This document shows positions 7,294 to 15,539 of a stretch of 64,000 nt of DNA, piece by piece. Under the pieces are notes generated by a model. The model searched no databases, was not told the origin of the DNA, and saw only the letters and a list, made by a program, of their open reading frames with translations. Position 1 is the stretch's first letter. Every line of letters starts with the position of its first letter. Both the position numbers and the translations under genes were made by a program. The stretch lies in the NCBI RefSeq assembly GCF_030270585.1, contig NZ_BSYI01000015.1, positions 1 through 64,000 on the forward strand, written 5' to 3'. This stretch comes from Paralimibaculum aggregatum. GTDB taxonomy: Bacteria; Pseudomonadota; Alphaproteobacteria; Rhodobacterales; Rhodobacteraceae.

Positions 7294-9333
7294 CTAGCGG
7301 CCCGACCACGGCTTGCGCAAGCCGATTTGCGCCCAGAGGCTGACCGGCCCGCGATAGCGGAACGCCACGGTGCCCTCCGGGCACGCCACCGCCGCCTGCC
7401 CGCCCTTGCCATGCGCCGCGAGATAGGCGGCGAGCCAGCGCGACCCCGCCGGCCAGCAGCTGGTGACGCCGAGCCGCGGGAAGGCGGCGGGCAGCCGGGT
7501 GTCGGCGTCGCCGAGCGCGCCCGCGAGCTGGCCGCGCCGCACCAGCCCGTGGCAGCGCAGATCCGCCCCCTCGAGCCGCGCGCCATGCAGCCGGATCTGC
7601 CGGCAGGTGGAGCCCTGCAGCAGCGCCCCGCGCAGATCCGCCGCCACCGCGCGGGCGCCGTCGAGCTTGGTCCAGCGCAGATCGGCGCCGACCGCGCGCA
7701 CCGCGTCGAGCACCGCCCCGTCGAGCGCCGAGAAGCGGAAGTCGCTCTGCTCGATCCGGGCGCCGGCGAGATCGGCGTCGAGCAGGTCGACCTCGAGGAA
7801 GCGCGCCCCCACGGCCGAGACCCCGTGCAGCACGGCGCCGCGCAGATTGGTCCCGCGCAGCAGCGCCACGTCGAGCTCGGCGCCGGCCAGCACGGCGCAG
7901 AACCGGGCGTCCTCGCCGGCGCCCGCGGCATCCGGCGCGCGCCAGCAGGAGAGGTCCGCCCCGGTGAGATCGACGCCGCCGAGCCGCGCCCCCTCGAGCC
8001 GCGCGCCGTTCAGCCGGGCGCCCACGAGATCGGCATCGCGCAGGTCGGCGCCGCGCAGCGCGGTGCAGCGCTCGTCGCCGGGCGCCGGCCCGGGATCGGC
8101 GCAGGAGAGGTCCGCCCCGACCAGCAGCGCGCCGCGCAGCACCGCCCGGTCGAGCCGCGCGCCGCGCAGGTCGGCGGCCGGCGCGATCAGCCCCGGCGCA
8201 TCGGCGCCGCGGAGGTCGCGCCGGCCGAGATCGTGCCGCGCGATGCGGGCGGTCAGCGCGAACCACGCGGTGCGGGCGCCGTCCCAGAACATGATCGCCT
8301 GCTCGGCATCGCGGATGCCCTCCGGCGCCGCGGTCATCCAGCCGGTCTCGTAGTCCCTGAGCCAGTCGTCGTAGATCGGCAGCCCCGGCGGCGGCCGCGC
8401 CAGCCAGGCCTCGCGCAGGTCGGCGGGGAAATGCGGCACCGCCACCCGGTCGAGATGGGCCAGCCAGTCGGCCAGCGCGGCCTGCCCCGGCCCGCGCGCC
8501 CGGCGCCAGCCGGCATAGTCCGGCGCCGGCCGGCCGGGCGCCGCGAGCCGGCCGATCGCGGTGCCGAGCCCGACCGACATCTCCAGCGACATCAGCGCGA
8601 TCGCCGCCGCCGCCGCCGGGGCCGACCACTGCGCCAGCCGCGGCACCCGCCGGCGCCGCGCCTCGTCCTCCGGCACCGAGGCCATCAGCCCCCAGAGCGC
8701 CGCGGCGCTGTAGATCCCGACCAGCCCGGCGAAGGCCAGCGCCAGCCCGGCCCAGACCGAGAGCCACGGATCGTGCACCACCCAGCCGCGCACCCAGAAC
8801 CAGAGCACCACCAGCGGCCCGATCCACCAGGTCACCGTGAGGCTGACCGCCGCGGTGATCCCGGCCATCGCCTGGCGCGAGACGCAGCGCGTCGGGGTCA
8901 GCCCGCCGGTGCGATCCGGCACCAGCGCCTCCGGGCCGCGGCGCCAGGCGCGCAGCACCAGCACCGCGCGCACCAGCAGCCAGGGATAGGCGGCATCGGC
9001 GATCGGCCGGCCGTCATCGGTGAGCGCCGGGGCGCGCGACAGCACCTCCCAGAGCGGCACCAGATAGAGCTGCAGATAGCCGTAGACGATCGCCACCAGC
9101 CAGGGCCCGAAGAAGAAGAAGGCGGTGACCGGCACCTCGAGCCCGATCAGCGGCAGCCGGGTGGAGCGGCCCTCGGCGAAGAAATCCGCGTCGTCATGGG
9201 CCATCAGCGTCAGCGCCATCACCGCGAGCAGGCCGAGCAGGATGAACCAGGTGCTGCGCGCCGCCTGGGCGAGGGTCTTGATCTGGTCGAGGCTCACACG
9301 CGCCTCGGGAGCATGCAGGCCGGGCTTCGGCAT
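7294..9333 (-). CDS. Membrane-anchored pentapeptide-repeat protein
   Basis: 679 residues. The N-terminal half (about 25-260) is hydrophobic with about six transmembrane segments, including WFILLGLLAVMALTLMA and a WWIGPLVVLWFWV run. The C-terminal part (about 370-600) is a long series of A(D/N/R)LxG-type pentapeptides (ADLRGARLDRAVLRG and similar), which fold as a quadrilateral beta helix. The start at 9333 is chosen because it gives a short lead (MPKPGL) before the first helix. A membrane platform with a cytosolic beta-helix is the reading; the family has no common biochemical function. It appears co-transcribed with the downstream glycosyltransferase. The two halves are joined by a Pro/Trp-rich linker (DYAGWRRARGPG). 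Confidence 0.85.
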   Translation of the reverse strand: MPKPGLHAPEARVSLDQIKTLAQAARSTWFILLGLLAVMALTLMAHDDADFFAEGRSTRLPLIGLEVPVTAFFFFGPWLVAIVYGYLQLYLVPLWEVLSRAPALTDDGRPIADAAYPWLLVRAVLVLRAWRRGPEALVPDRTGGLTPTRCVSRQAMAGITAAVSLTVTWWIGPLVVLWFWVRGWVVHDPWLSVWAGLALAFAGLVGIYSAAALWGLMASVPEDEARRRRVPRLAQWSAPAAAAAIALMSLEMSVGLGTAIGRLAAPGRPAPDYAGWRRARGPGQAALADWLAHLDRVAVPHFPADLREAWLARPPPGLPIYDDWLRDYETGWMTAAPEGIRDAEQAIMFWDGARTAWFALTARIARHDLGRRDLRGADAPGLIAPAADLRGARLDRAVLRGALLVGADLSCADPGPAPGDERCTALRGADLRDADLVGARLNGARLEGARLGGVDLTGADLSCWRAPDAAGAGEDARFCAVLAGAELDVALLRGTNLRGAVLHGVSAVGARFLEVDLLDADLAGARIEQSDFRFSALDGAVLDAVRAVGADLRWTKLDGARAVAADLRGALLQGSTCRQIRLHGARLEGADLRCHGLVRRGQLAGALGDADTRLPAAFPRLGVTSCWPAGSRWLAAYLAAHGKGGQAAVACPEGTVAFRYRGPVSLWAQIGLRKPWSGR

Positions 9334-9460
9334 CGGCTGACCCCTGCATGGATGACCTGGGGAAAGCCTGAGCCCTCGCCCCCGCGCGATCAACCGGAAA
9401 CGGCGCCGACCGGCCCCGGGGCAGCCCCCGGAGCCGGCCGTGCCGCGGCCTGGTGCCGCC

Positions 9461-11830
9461 TCAGCGCTGGCGCGAGAGGGCGGCCGCGCTCTCGGCCAGC
9501 CGCACCAGCTGGACGAATTCCGAGCGGTAGCCCCAGGGATCGTCGCCCCGGGCACCGGCGGCCAGCGCCGCGGCATCGGGGAAATCCCAGTCGCCGGTAT
9601 AGCGCCCGCCGCGCAGCAGCTGGCCGAAGCCGGCGACGGCGGCGGCGAAGCGCGCCTCGGTGTCGGGCTCGCCGACATCGCCGCGGGTGATCGGCCGGGT
9701 GATCAGGTTGCTCTCGCTCTCGCCCGGGCGCTTGTAGCGGATCTTCAGGAAGGCGAATTCCGCCGCCCGCGCCGCCCCGGCATCCGGCGTGTCCTCGGGC
9801 TCCGCCACCGGCTGGGCATAGCGCAGATCGTCCACCAGCCGCGCCGCGCTCGCCACCGGGGTGATCTCGTAGAGCGCGGTGACCCGGTGGCCGGAGCCGA
9901 TCTCGCCGGCATCGACCTTGTCGTTGTTGAAGTCCTCGCGCTTCAGCGCCCGCGTCTCGTAGCCGATCAGCCGGTACTCGGCGACCGTGGCGGGGTTGAA
10001 CTCGACCTGGATCTTCACGTCCTGGGCGATCGGGAACAGCGTGCCGCCGGCCTCCTCGCCGAGCACCTTGCGGGCCTCGGAGAGCGTGTCGATATAGGCC
10101 GCCTGGCCGTTGCCGTTCTGCGCCAGCGCCTGCATCAGCGCGTCGTTGTAGTTGCCCTGGCCGAAGCCGAACACCGAGAGCAGCACCCCGGTCTCGCGCT
10201 TGCGCTCGACGAAGCCCTGCAGCTCCTCGGTGGAGCGGATGCCGACGTTGAAATCGCCGTCGGTGGCCAGGATCACCCGGTTCACCCCGTCCTCGATCAT
10301 GTTGGCCTCGGCCAGCGCATAGGCCTGCCGGATGCCCTCGCCGCCGGCGGTGGAGCCGCCCGCCGAGAGCCGGTCGAGCGCCGCGAGGATCTTGCCCTTC
10401 TCCGAGGCCGGGGTCGGCTCGAGCACGGTGCCGGCGCTGCCGGCATAGGTGACGATCGCCACCCGGTCCTCCGGCCCCAGCCTGTCCACCAGCAGGCGGA
10501 AGGCGTTGAGCAGCAGCGGCAGCTTGTCCGGCGCGTTCATGCTGCCCGAGGTGTCGATCAGGAAGACCAGATTGGCCTTCGGCCGCTCCTCGCGGGTCAG
10601 CTCGTAGCCCTTGAGCCCGATCCGCACCAGCTGGGTCTCGGCGTTCCACGGCGTGTCGAACACCGCGACATGGGTGGCGAAGGGGGTCTCCGCGGTCTCC
10701 GGCGGCGCGTAGGTATAGGGGAAGTAGTTGATCAGCTCCTCGACGCGGATCGCGTCCTTCTGCGGCAGCACGCCCTGGTTCAGCATCTTGCGCATGACGC
10801 CGTAGGAGGCGGTGTCGACATCGATCGAGAAGGTCGAGACCGGCGCCTCCGCGGTGAGCTTCACCGGGTTGTCCTCGACCGCCTCGAAGCGGTCGCGGCC
10901 CTGCTCCTGATAGCCCGGCGGCGGGGCTTCGGCCTCCGCCGGGGCGGGCGCCGAGGCGATCCCCCCGGCATAACCGGCCGCCGCGTCGGACGCGCCGGCC
11001 AGCCCCTTGGCGCGGAGCCGCCCGATCTGCTCGGGGCTCGCCTGCACGCGGCCGGCGGAGAGCTGCCGGCTGGCGCTCGGCGCCGGCGCGGGCCGCGCGG
11101 TCGGGGCGGCCGAGAGGCTCATCAGCCCGCCGCCGGCGGCGCCGCCCGAGACGGCACCGACCTGCGGCGCCGGCTCCGGCTCCGGCATCGGCGGCGGCGC
11201 GGCCGGGGCCTCCTCGGCCAGCACCGTGTCGTCGAGCTCGGCGCGCTCGCGGGCCGGGGCCTCAGCCTCGGTCTTGGCATCGGCGGGGGCACCGGCGGGG
11301 GCATCGGCGGGGGCATCGGCGCGGCGCTCGTCGGTGCCGGCGAGGGTGCCGCTGCGGGCGCCGGTCTCCGTACCGGTCTCGATATTGCCCTCCGCGCCGT
11401 CGAGATCGGCAGTCTGCTGGCCCGTCGGCTCGGGCGCGAGGAAATCCGCCTGCTCGAGCTGCGGCAGCGCCGCCACCACGGCAAGCGCGATGACGGCAAG
11501 GCTGGCGCCGCCCATCAGCAGGGTCCGCGGCCGGGTGAATTCGGAAATCTTCATGGCTGTGCTCCTCAGAATGCGTCCGAGCCCCATCGCCCGGTCCCTT
11601 CTGAGACGCGCCCCGCTGGCCGCTTCTTGGCGACCGGCGGAAATTTTTTCGCCCGGCGCCGCCGCGGCGGTTTCGGCACCCGCCGCCCCGGCCGCCTCGC
11701 CGGCCGCCTCGCCGGATGCCTCGAACGCCGCCAGCGCGGCCGCCAGCGCGGCCTTGCGCGCCGCCTCGCGCGGCGCCGGCGCCCGGTCGGCCTCGAAGGC
11801 CCGATGCAGTCGCTCCAGTTCGTCGGTCAT
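9461..11830 (-). CDS. VWA-domain membrane protein (YfbK-like), partner of ECF sigma factor
   Basis: 789 residues. Layout: a charged cytosolic N-terminus (1-100, opening MTDELERLHRAF), one transmembrane helix (about 108-128, LLMGGASLAVIALAVVA), an Ala/Pro/Glu-rich linker (130-330), a vWF_A-type N-terminal segment with YGVMRKMLNQG (about 345), a VWA domain with an intact MIDAS DTSGSM (about 425), and a C-terminal DUF3520-like region to the end. This is the YfbK/von Willebrand arrangement. Its start overlaps the stop of the ECF sigma gene by ATGA, so the two are translationally coupled. The short cytosolic N-terminus followed by one membrane span suggests an anti-sigma-like sensor, but no zinc-binding motif is seen. 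Ligand and stimulus are unknown. Confidence 0.88.
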   Translation of the reverse strand: MTDELERLHRAFEADRAPAPREAARKAALAAALAAFEASGEAAGEAAGAAGAETAAAAPGEKISAGRQEAASGARLRRDRAMGLGRILRSTAMKISEFTRPRTLLMGGASLAVIALAVVAALPQLEQADFLAPEPTGQQTADLDGAEGNIETGTETGARSGTLAGTDERRADAPADAPAGAPADAKTEAEAPARERAELDDTVLAEEAPAAPPPMPEPEPAPQVGAVSGGAAGGGLMSLSAAPTARPAPAPSASRQLSAGRVQASPEQIGRLRAKGLAGASDAAAGYAGGIASAPAPAEAEAPPPGYQEQGRDRFEAVEDNPVKLTAEAPVSTFSIDVDTASYGVMRKMLNQGVLPQKDAIRVEELINYFPYTYAPPETAETPFATHVAVFDTPWNAETQLVRIGLKGYELTREERPKANLVFLIDTSGSMNAPDKLPLLLNAFRLLVDRLGPEDRVAIVTYAGSAGTVLEPTPASEKGKILAALDRLSAGGSTAGGEGIRQAYALAEANMIEDGVNRVILATDGDFNVGIRSTEELQGFVERKRETGVLLSVFGFGQGNYNDALMQALAQNGNGQAAYIDTLSEARKVLGEEAGGTLFPIAQDVKIQVEFNPATVAEYRLIGYETRALKREDFNNDKVDAGEIGSGHRVTALYEITPVASAARLVDDLRYAQPVAEPEDTPDAGAARAAEFAFLKIRYKRPGESESNLITRPITRGDVGEPDTEARFAAAVAGFGQLLRGGRYTGDWDFPDAAALAAGARGDDPWGYRSEFVQLVRLAESAAALSRQR

Positions 11831-12387
11831 GCGCCCATATCCTCAGCCCTGTCGGCCAGCGTCGCGAGCCGCTTGCGGATCTCCGCCATGCGCCAGGAGA
11901 CGGTGCCGCCGCTCACCCCGAGCGCGGCCCCCGCCTCGGCATGGGTCAGGCCCTCGTCGAGCACCAGCACCGCGGTCTCGCGCAGCTCCGGCGAGAGCGC
12001 CGCCAGCGCCCGGCGCAGCCAGTCGAGCTCGGCCGCCCGTGCCTCCGCGCCCGCCCGCTCCAGCGCCTCGACCTCGGTATAGGCCTCGACCAGCCGCGCC
12101 CCCCGGGCCCGGCGGCGCTGCGCATCGCGCGCCGCGTTCACCACGATCCGGTAGAGCCAGGTGGCAAAGGCCGCCTCGCCCCGGAAGCCGCGGATCCTGG
12201 CGCCGAGCCCGGCACAGACATCCTGCGCCAGGTCCTCCGCCTCCGCCGCGCTGCCGAGCAGCCGCCAGCCGAGCCGGTGGATCCGGTCGTAGTGCCGGCC
12301 GAGCAGCTCGGCAAAGGCCGCGCCGTCGCCCTCCGCCGCCCGTCGGGCCAGCGCGAGATCGGCCGCCGCATCGTCAGGCCCGGTCAT
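11827..12387 (-). CDS. ECF-type RNA polymerase sigma factor
   Basis: 186 residues. Region 2 spans about residues 22-95 (AFAELLGRHYDRIHRLGWRL, AEDLAQDV and the core helix FATWLYRIVVN). Region 4 spans about 125-178 (ALAALSPELRE, GLTHAEAGAALGVSGGTVSWR). No sigma 3 domain, as expected for group 4 sigma factors. It probably directs transcription of a small stress or envelope regulon and possibly its own operon. The downstream VWA membrane protein starts inside its stop codon, a typical position for a regulatory partner. The upstream 110 bases contain GGGGAATAT on the plus strand, but no ECF promoter can be assigned with confidence. Confidence 0.93.
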   Translation of the reverse strand: MTGPDDAAADLALARRAAEGDGAAFAELLGRHYDRIHRLGWRLLGSAAEAEDLAQDVCAGLGARIRGFRGEAAFATWLYRIVVNAARDAQRRRARGARLVEAYTEVEALERAGAEARAAELDWLRRALAALSPELRETAVLVLDEGLTHAEAGAALGVSGGTVSWRMAEIRKRLATLADRAEDMGA

Positions 12388-12453
12388 CCGCTCTCCTGCC
12401 CCATGCTCTTCCTCTGACGCCGCCCGCGGGGAATATCTTGGCGGAGACGGCGA

Positions 12454-12484
12454 AAAAAGAACAGCCGCGGGGGCGCAGCGCCCC
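12454..12484 (-). terminator. Rho-independent terminator after the SDR gene
   Basis: GGGGCG (12470-12475), loop CAG, CGCCCC (12479-12484). On the minus strand, downstream of the SDR stop at 12499, the stem is followed after about 10 bases by TTCTTTTTT. It would separate the SDR gene from the ECF operon. Confidence 0.6.
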
Positions 12485-12498
12485 AGAGCATCACCGCG

Positions 12499-13230
12499 TC
12501 AGGGCGGCACCTCCGCGCCGCGCCAGTCGAAGACCCGCCCGCTCTCCGCCGGCCCGAGCCGGTCGAGCACGCCGAGCAGATGGCCCGCCGCGTCTCGGGG
12601 GGCGAACACGGCGCCCGCCCCGAGCCCGCCGCGAAACGGCGCCGAGAGCCCGGTCGCCACGGTGCCCGGCTGCAGCCCCGCGATCACCGCCAGCGGGCGC
12701 GTGCGGGCGGTCTCGATGGCGAGGCAGCGCAGCACCTGGTTCAGCGCCGCCTTGGAGGCGCGGTAGCCGTACCAGCCGCCGCTGCGGTTGTCGGAGATCG
12801 AGCCGACCCGGGCCGAGAGCGCCGCGAAGATCGCCCGCCGGCGCCGCGGCAGCAGCGGCAGCAGGTGCTTCGCCGCCAGCGCCGGCCCGGTCGCGTTCAC
12901 GGCAAAGGCATGGGCCATCGCCGCCGGCCCGATCTGCCGCAGGCTCTTCTCCGGCCCGCCGGCCGGCCCGTGCAGGTAGCCGGTGGCCAGCACCACGAGA
13001 CCGAGCGGCGGCCCCGCGGCCAGCCGCGCCGCGGCATCGGCGAGGCTGGCCTCGTCGGTCAGGTCGGCGGCCATCGCCTCGGCCGGCGCCGGCGCCCGGC
13101 CGGACCGCGAGAGCCCGACCAGCCGGCCGCAGCGCCGGTCCTGCGCCAGATGGCCGATCAGGGCCGCGCCGAGCCCGCCGGTCGCGCCGAGTACGGCGGC
13201 GGTGTAGCCGTAGGGAAGGCTGTCCATCAT
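12499..13230 (-). CDS. Short-chain dehydrogenase/reductase (SDR)
   Basis: 243 residues, NAD(P)-dependent oxidoreductase fold. Seen: the nucleotide-binding turn GATGGLGAALIG (about residue 15-26), an acidic DLTDE (about 56), an NAT motif (about 111), and the catalytic YGYRASK (about 155-161, YxxxK). It resembles the CsgA/C-factor-like SDR group. Two adjacent ATGs exist at 13230 and 13227; either could be used. Substrate unknown. The gene ends before a terminator hairpin, and upstream of it on the other strand lies tRNA-Gln. Confidence 0.9.
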   Translation of the reverse strand: MMDSLPYGYTAAVLGATGGLGAALIGHLAQDRRCGRLVGLSRSGRAPAPAEAMAADLTDEASLADAAARLAAGPPLGLVVLATGYLHGPAGGPEKSLRQIGPAAMAHAFAVNATGPALAAKHLLPLLPRRRRAIFAALSARVGSISDNRSGGWYGYRASKAALNQVLRCLAIETARTRPLAVIAGLQPGTVATGLSAPFRGGLGAGAVFAPRDAAGHLLGVLDRLGPAESGRVFDWRGAEVPP

Positions 13231-13304
13231 GACAGGCGATCTGCAGCGCCGGCGGCCCGCGTCAAGCGACCGCCGCTAGCGGGCGAAACCGGCGCCCCGG
13301 CCCC

Positions 13305-13333
13305 TTGACAGCCCCCGGCCCGACACACTAGGT
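13305..13333 (+). promoter_or_regulatory. Sigma-70-type promoter of tRNA-Gln
   Basis: TTGACA (13305-13310), a 17-base spacer and CTAGGT (13328-13333), ending 14 bases before the mature tRNA. The -35 is perfect and the spacing is optimal. Confidence 0.7.
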
Positions 13334-13347
13334 CTCGCCGCAGCCGC

Positions 13348-13421
13348 TGGGGAATAGTTTAACGGTAGAACAGCGGACTCTGACTCCGTCGGTCCTGGTT
13401 CGAATCCAGGTTCCCCAGCCA
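13348..13421 (+). tRNA. tRNA-Gln (anticodon CTG)
   Basis: 74 bases including an encoded CCA. The acceptor TGGGGAA pairs with TTCCCCA; the anticodon loop is CTCTGAC with CTG at 13380-13382; the T-loop is GGTTCGAATCC. The T1 start and G discriminator are typical for glutamine tRNAs. Confidence 0.95.
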
Positions 13422-13827
13422 GCGAAACGGTTCCCCCCAGCGAAGCGGCAGGTTCCCTGTCCCGGCATCCGGTGCGGATGGCTTTACCGGATCGCCGCTG
13501 TCTTCGGCGAACGATCGGGTGGCCCGGCCCGGGGCCTGCGGTCGGCATCCGCCGCGGTTCGGTGACCTGCCGCCCAAGCCGCCGAGACCTGCCGGCACCG
13601 TGAGCGGCAAGGCGGCTCCCGGGGCGCGAAGCCCGGTTCTCCGATCATCGGCCGGCGGCGCGGCGAAGGCGGGCCGAAGCGCCCACATGCGCGCCGACAG
13701 CGTCCCTCCTGGCCATCGGCAGCGGCTTCCCGGCAGAGCCGTCGTCCGGGGCTTCAGGCGCGATCCGGAGCCTGCAGCGCGGCCTGCAACCGGCGACGCG
13801 CCCGTGCCGCCATGCCGCTGCCGGGGA
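13422..13827. other. 406-base gap with no supported gene
   Basis: GC-rich sequence between tRNA-Gln and the coiled-coil orphan. The frames that stay open are Arg/Pro/Gly-rich artefacts, and the left one is an antisense reading of the tRNA. No clear terminator, repeat or attachment-like duplication of the tRNA 3' end was seen. Confidence 0.6.
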
Positions 13828-14148
13828 TCAGTTGAACAGCCCCTTCTTGTCGAAGGTCTTCTCCACCCATTTCACCAAGTTGTTCACCGCATCGCTGAAC
13901 TTCTTGTCCTGCTTGTTGTGCAGGTCGGTAAACCTCTTGTCCTGATCCCTGTGCAGATCCGCGATGTACTTGTTCTGGGCATTGTGCCCTTCGACCAGCT
14001 TCTTGTCGATGTTCGCGATGTAGTCCATCTGCTTCTTCTCCCACGCGGCCTGCACCTTCTCGTAGCGGGCCAGCGCCTTCCAGAGCAGAATGATCTGCTT
14101 TTCGTTCTTTTCCGCCAGCTTCAGCGCCTTGTCACCGTTGTCGCTCAT
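13828..14148 (-). CDS. Lysine-rich coiled-coil protein of unknown function
   Basis: 106 residues. The start at 14148 (MSDNGDKALKL) has GGGAGA at good distance; the frame continues upstream but with unlike composition. The whole protein is a predicted amphipathic helix rich in Lys, Asp and Gln. Residues about 70-91 contain two 11-residue repeats, LHRDQDKRFTD and LHNKQDKKFSD, which is a hendecad coiled coil. It ends WVEKTFDKKGLF. There is no signal peptide or membrane span. The Lys-rich composition and lower GC content stand out from the Arg/Ala-rich neighbours, as for the proteins at 120-629 and 61102-61818. It is flanked on both sides by gene-poor sequence. No family recognised. Confidence 0.72.
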   Translation of the reverse strand: MSDNGDKALKLAEKNEKQIILLWKALARYEKVQAAWEKKQMDYIANIDKKLVEGHNAQNKYIADLHRDQDKRFTDLHNKQDKKFSDAVNNLVKWVEKTFDKKGLFN

Positions 14149-14804
14149 GATCCGGTCTCCCGTCCTGTTCTCCAGCACTTGCATTCCCTGCGACGCCCTC
14201 CGGCCATGCCCGGCCTGACGTGGCGGCTCATTGGCCCAGTTATACCAATTGGCGGGGGTCTTGACCCGACTGTTCTTGGGCACGCCCGGTCGATCCGGAT
14301 GCGCATGGCGCCGAGGGCACGCCGGTTGCCGCGCATCGCGGACCGTCCGTGCCCCGTGCTGCGCGGCCGTATCCGCCCGCTCGGGCCGGGGCTCTGATCA
14401 GGTGGCGATCCCGATGTTTTCCCGGCAGGACTTGCGCGGTTTGCGCCCCCTGGCGCGGCGCGGGAGCGCGAGCCGTCCGCCGGGGACAAACGGGCAGCGA
14501 CCTTCCGGGCAGCGGCGCGGCGGTGGAGGTCTCCGGGGCGGCGCCCATGCCGGGGCGCAGCGCGGCCGCCTGCCCCGCGGCGTGGATCGTCGCGGCGCCC
14601 CTACGCGCATCGCCGCGCCGCACGCCTCCCCGGACCATGGCGGCAGCGCCATGACCTTGCGGGCGTCCACGATGCGATCGGCGGCGCGGCGGTGGGGGCG
14701 CGGCGGGCGGCGCCACCGGGGCTGGCGCCGGATGCTGCCCTCTGCCCGGCTGCAATCCCAATGCCTCCCCTTCCCGACATGCCGCGGCCGGATGGCGGCG
14801 CATC
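14149..14804. other. 656-base gap; possible promoter near 14240, otherwise no gene seen
   Basis: The first roughly 120 bases hold a less GC-rich stretch with CCAATTGG and, on the minus strand, TATAAC just after it, which could be the promoter of the coiled-coil gene (weak). The remainder is extremely GC-rich. Open frames on both strands are compositional artefacts with no recognisable motif or ribosome site. Confidence 0.5.
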
Positions 14805-15335
14805 TTAGCCGCCGCGCGGGCGGCGCAGGATCGCCACCGGCTCGCCGGCTAGGTGCCCGGCGATGCGGCTGCCATAGCCGAGATCCCGGGCGAGGCGGAG
14901 CGAGGCGGCGTGCTCCGGCGCGATCATGCAGACGGTCTCCGCCGCGGGCAGCGCGGTGTCGGCCCAAGCCAGCGCCGCGGCGACCGCCTCGCGCGCCAGC
15001 CCCCGACCCTGCGCCGCGGTGGCCATCACCCAGCCCGCCTCGGGGCGGCCGTCGAAGCCGGGGGTCACCGCCCGGCGATACTCCGCGAGGCCGACCTCGC
15101 CGAGGAAGGTACCGGTCTCCCGCCCCGTCACCGCCCAGTAGCCGAAGCCCATCAGCGCCCAGTGCCCGGCATGGCGCAGCAGCCGCGCCCAGGCCTCCGA
15201 TGCCGTCGCGGGCCGCCCGGTGATGTGGCGGACGACGGCGGGATCGCCCCAGAGCGCCGCGACATCGCCATGGTCCTCCACTCGGTGCGGGCGCAGGACG
15301 AGGCGGTCGGTGGTCAGCAGCGGGGCGACGGGCAT
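14805..15335 (-). CDS. GNAT-family N-acetyltransferase (RimJ-like)
   Basis: 176 residues. The opening LLTTDRLVLRPHRVEDHGDV is the classic first strand/helix of the RimJ/RimL acetyltransferase group. The acetyl-CoA pyrophosphate loop appears as AAQGRGLAREA (about residue 112-122, Q/RxxGxG/A), and the last strand ends GEPVAILRRP. It transfers an acetyl group from acetyl-CoA to an amine of an unknown substrate. The ATG at 15335 sits just before the first strand. It lies downstream of the repeat array. Confidence 0.87.
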   Translation of the reverse strand: MPVAPLLTTDRLVLRPHRVEDHGDVAALWGDPAVVRHITGRPATASEAWARLLRHAGHWALMGFGYWAVTGRETGTFLGEVGLAEYRRAVTPGFDGRPEAGWVMATAAQGRGLAREAVAAALAWADTALPAAETVCMIAPEHAASLRLARDLGYGSRIAGHLAGEPVAILRRPRGG

Positions 15336-15539
15336 GGGCGCGAGCCTAGGCGGGAGGGCCGCTCCGGGCCAGCCCCGATCGCCGGGATGCGGTGTCCTGC
15401 GGGCGGTTTCCGGGTGGCGGTGTCCGGGTGGCGGTGTCCGGGGCGCGCGCCGCGCCGCCCCTCGCCGGGCACCCGGCCCGCAGCGGAGGCGCGGCAGGCC
15501 GCGGTGGCGCGCATCCCGGCAGGCCCCTGTCCGAGCGCA

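Noticed and set aside
13276-13548. Minus-strand frame with a GFEPGPTESE segment
   Set aside because: Antisense reading of tRNA-Gln; a well-known artefact.
14149-14804. Several open frames in the gap left of the GNAT gene
   Set aside because: Pro/Arg-rich composition, no ribosome site, no recognisable domain.
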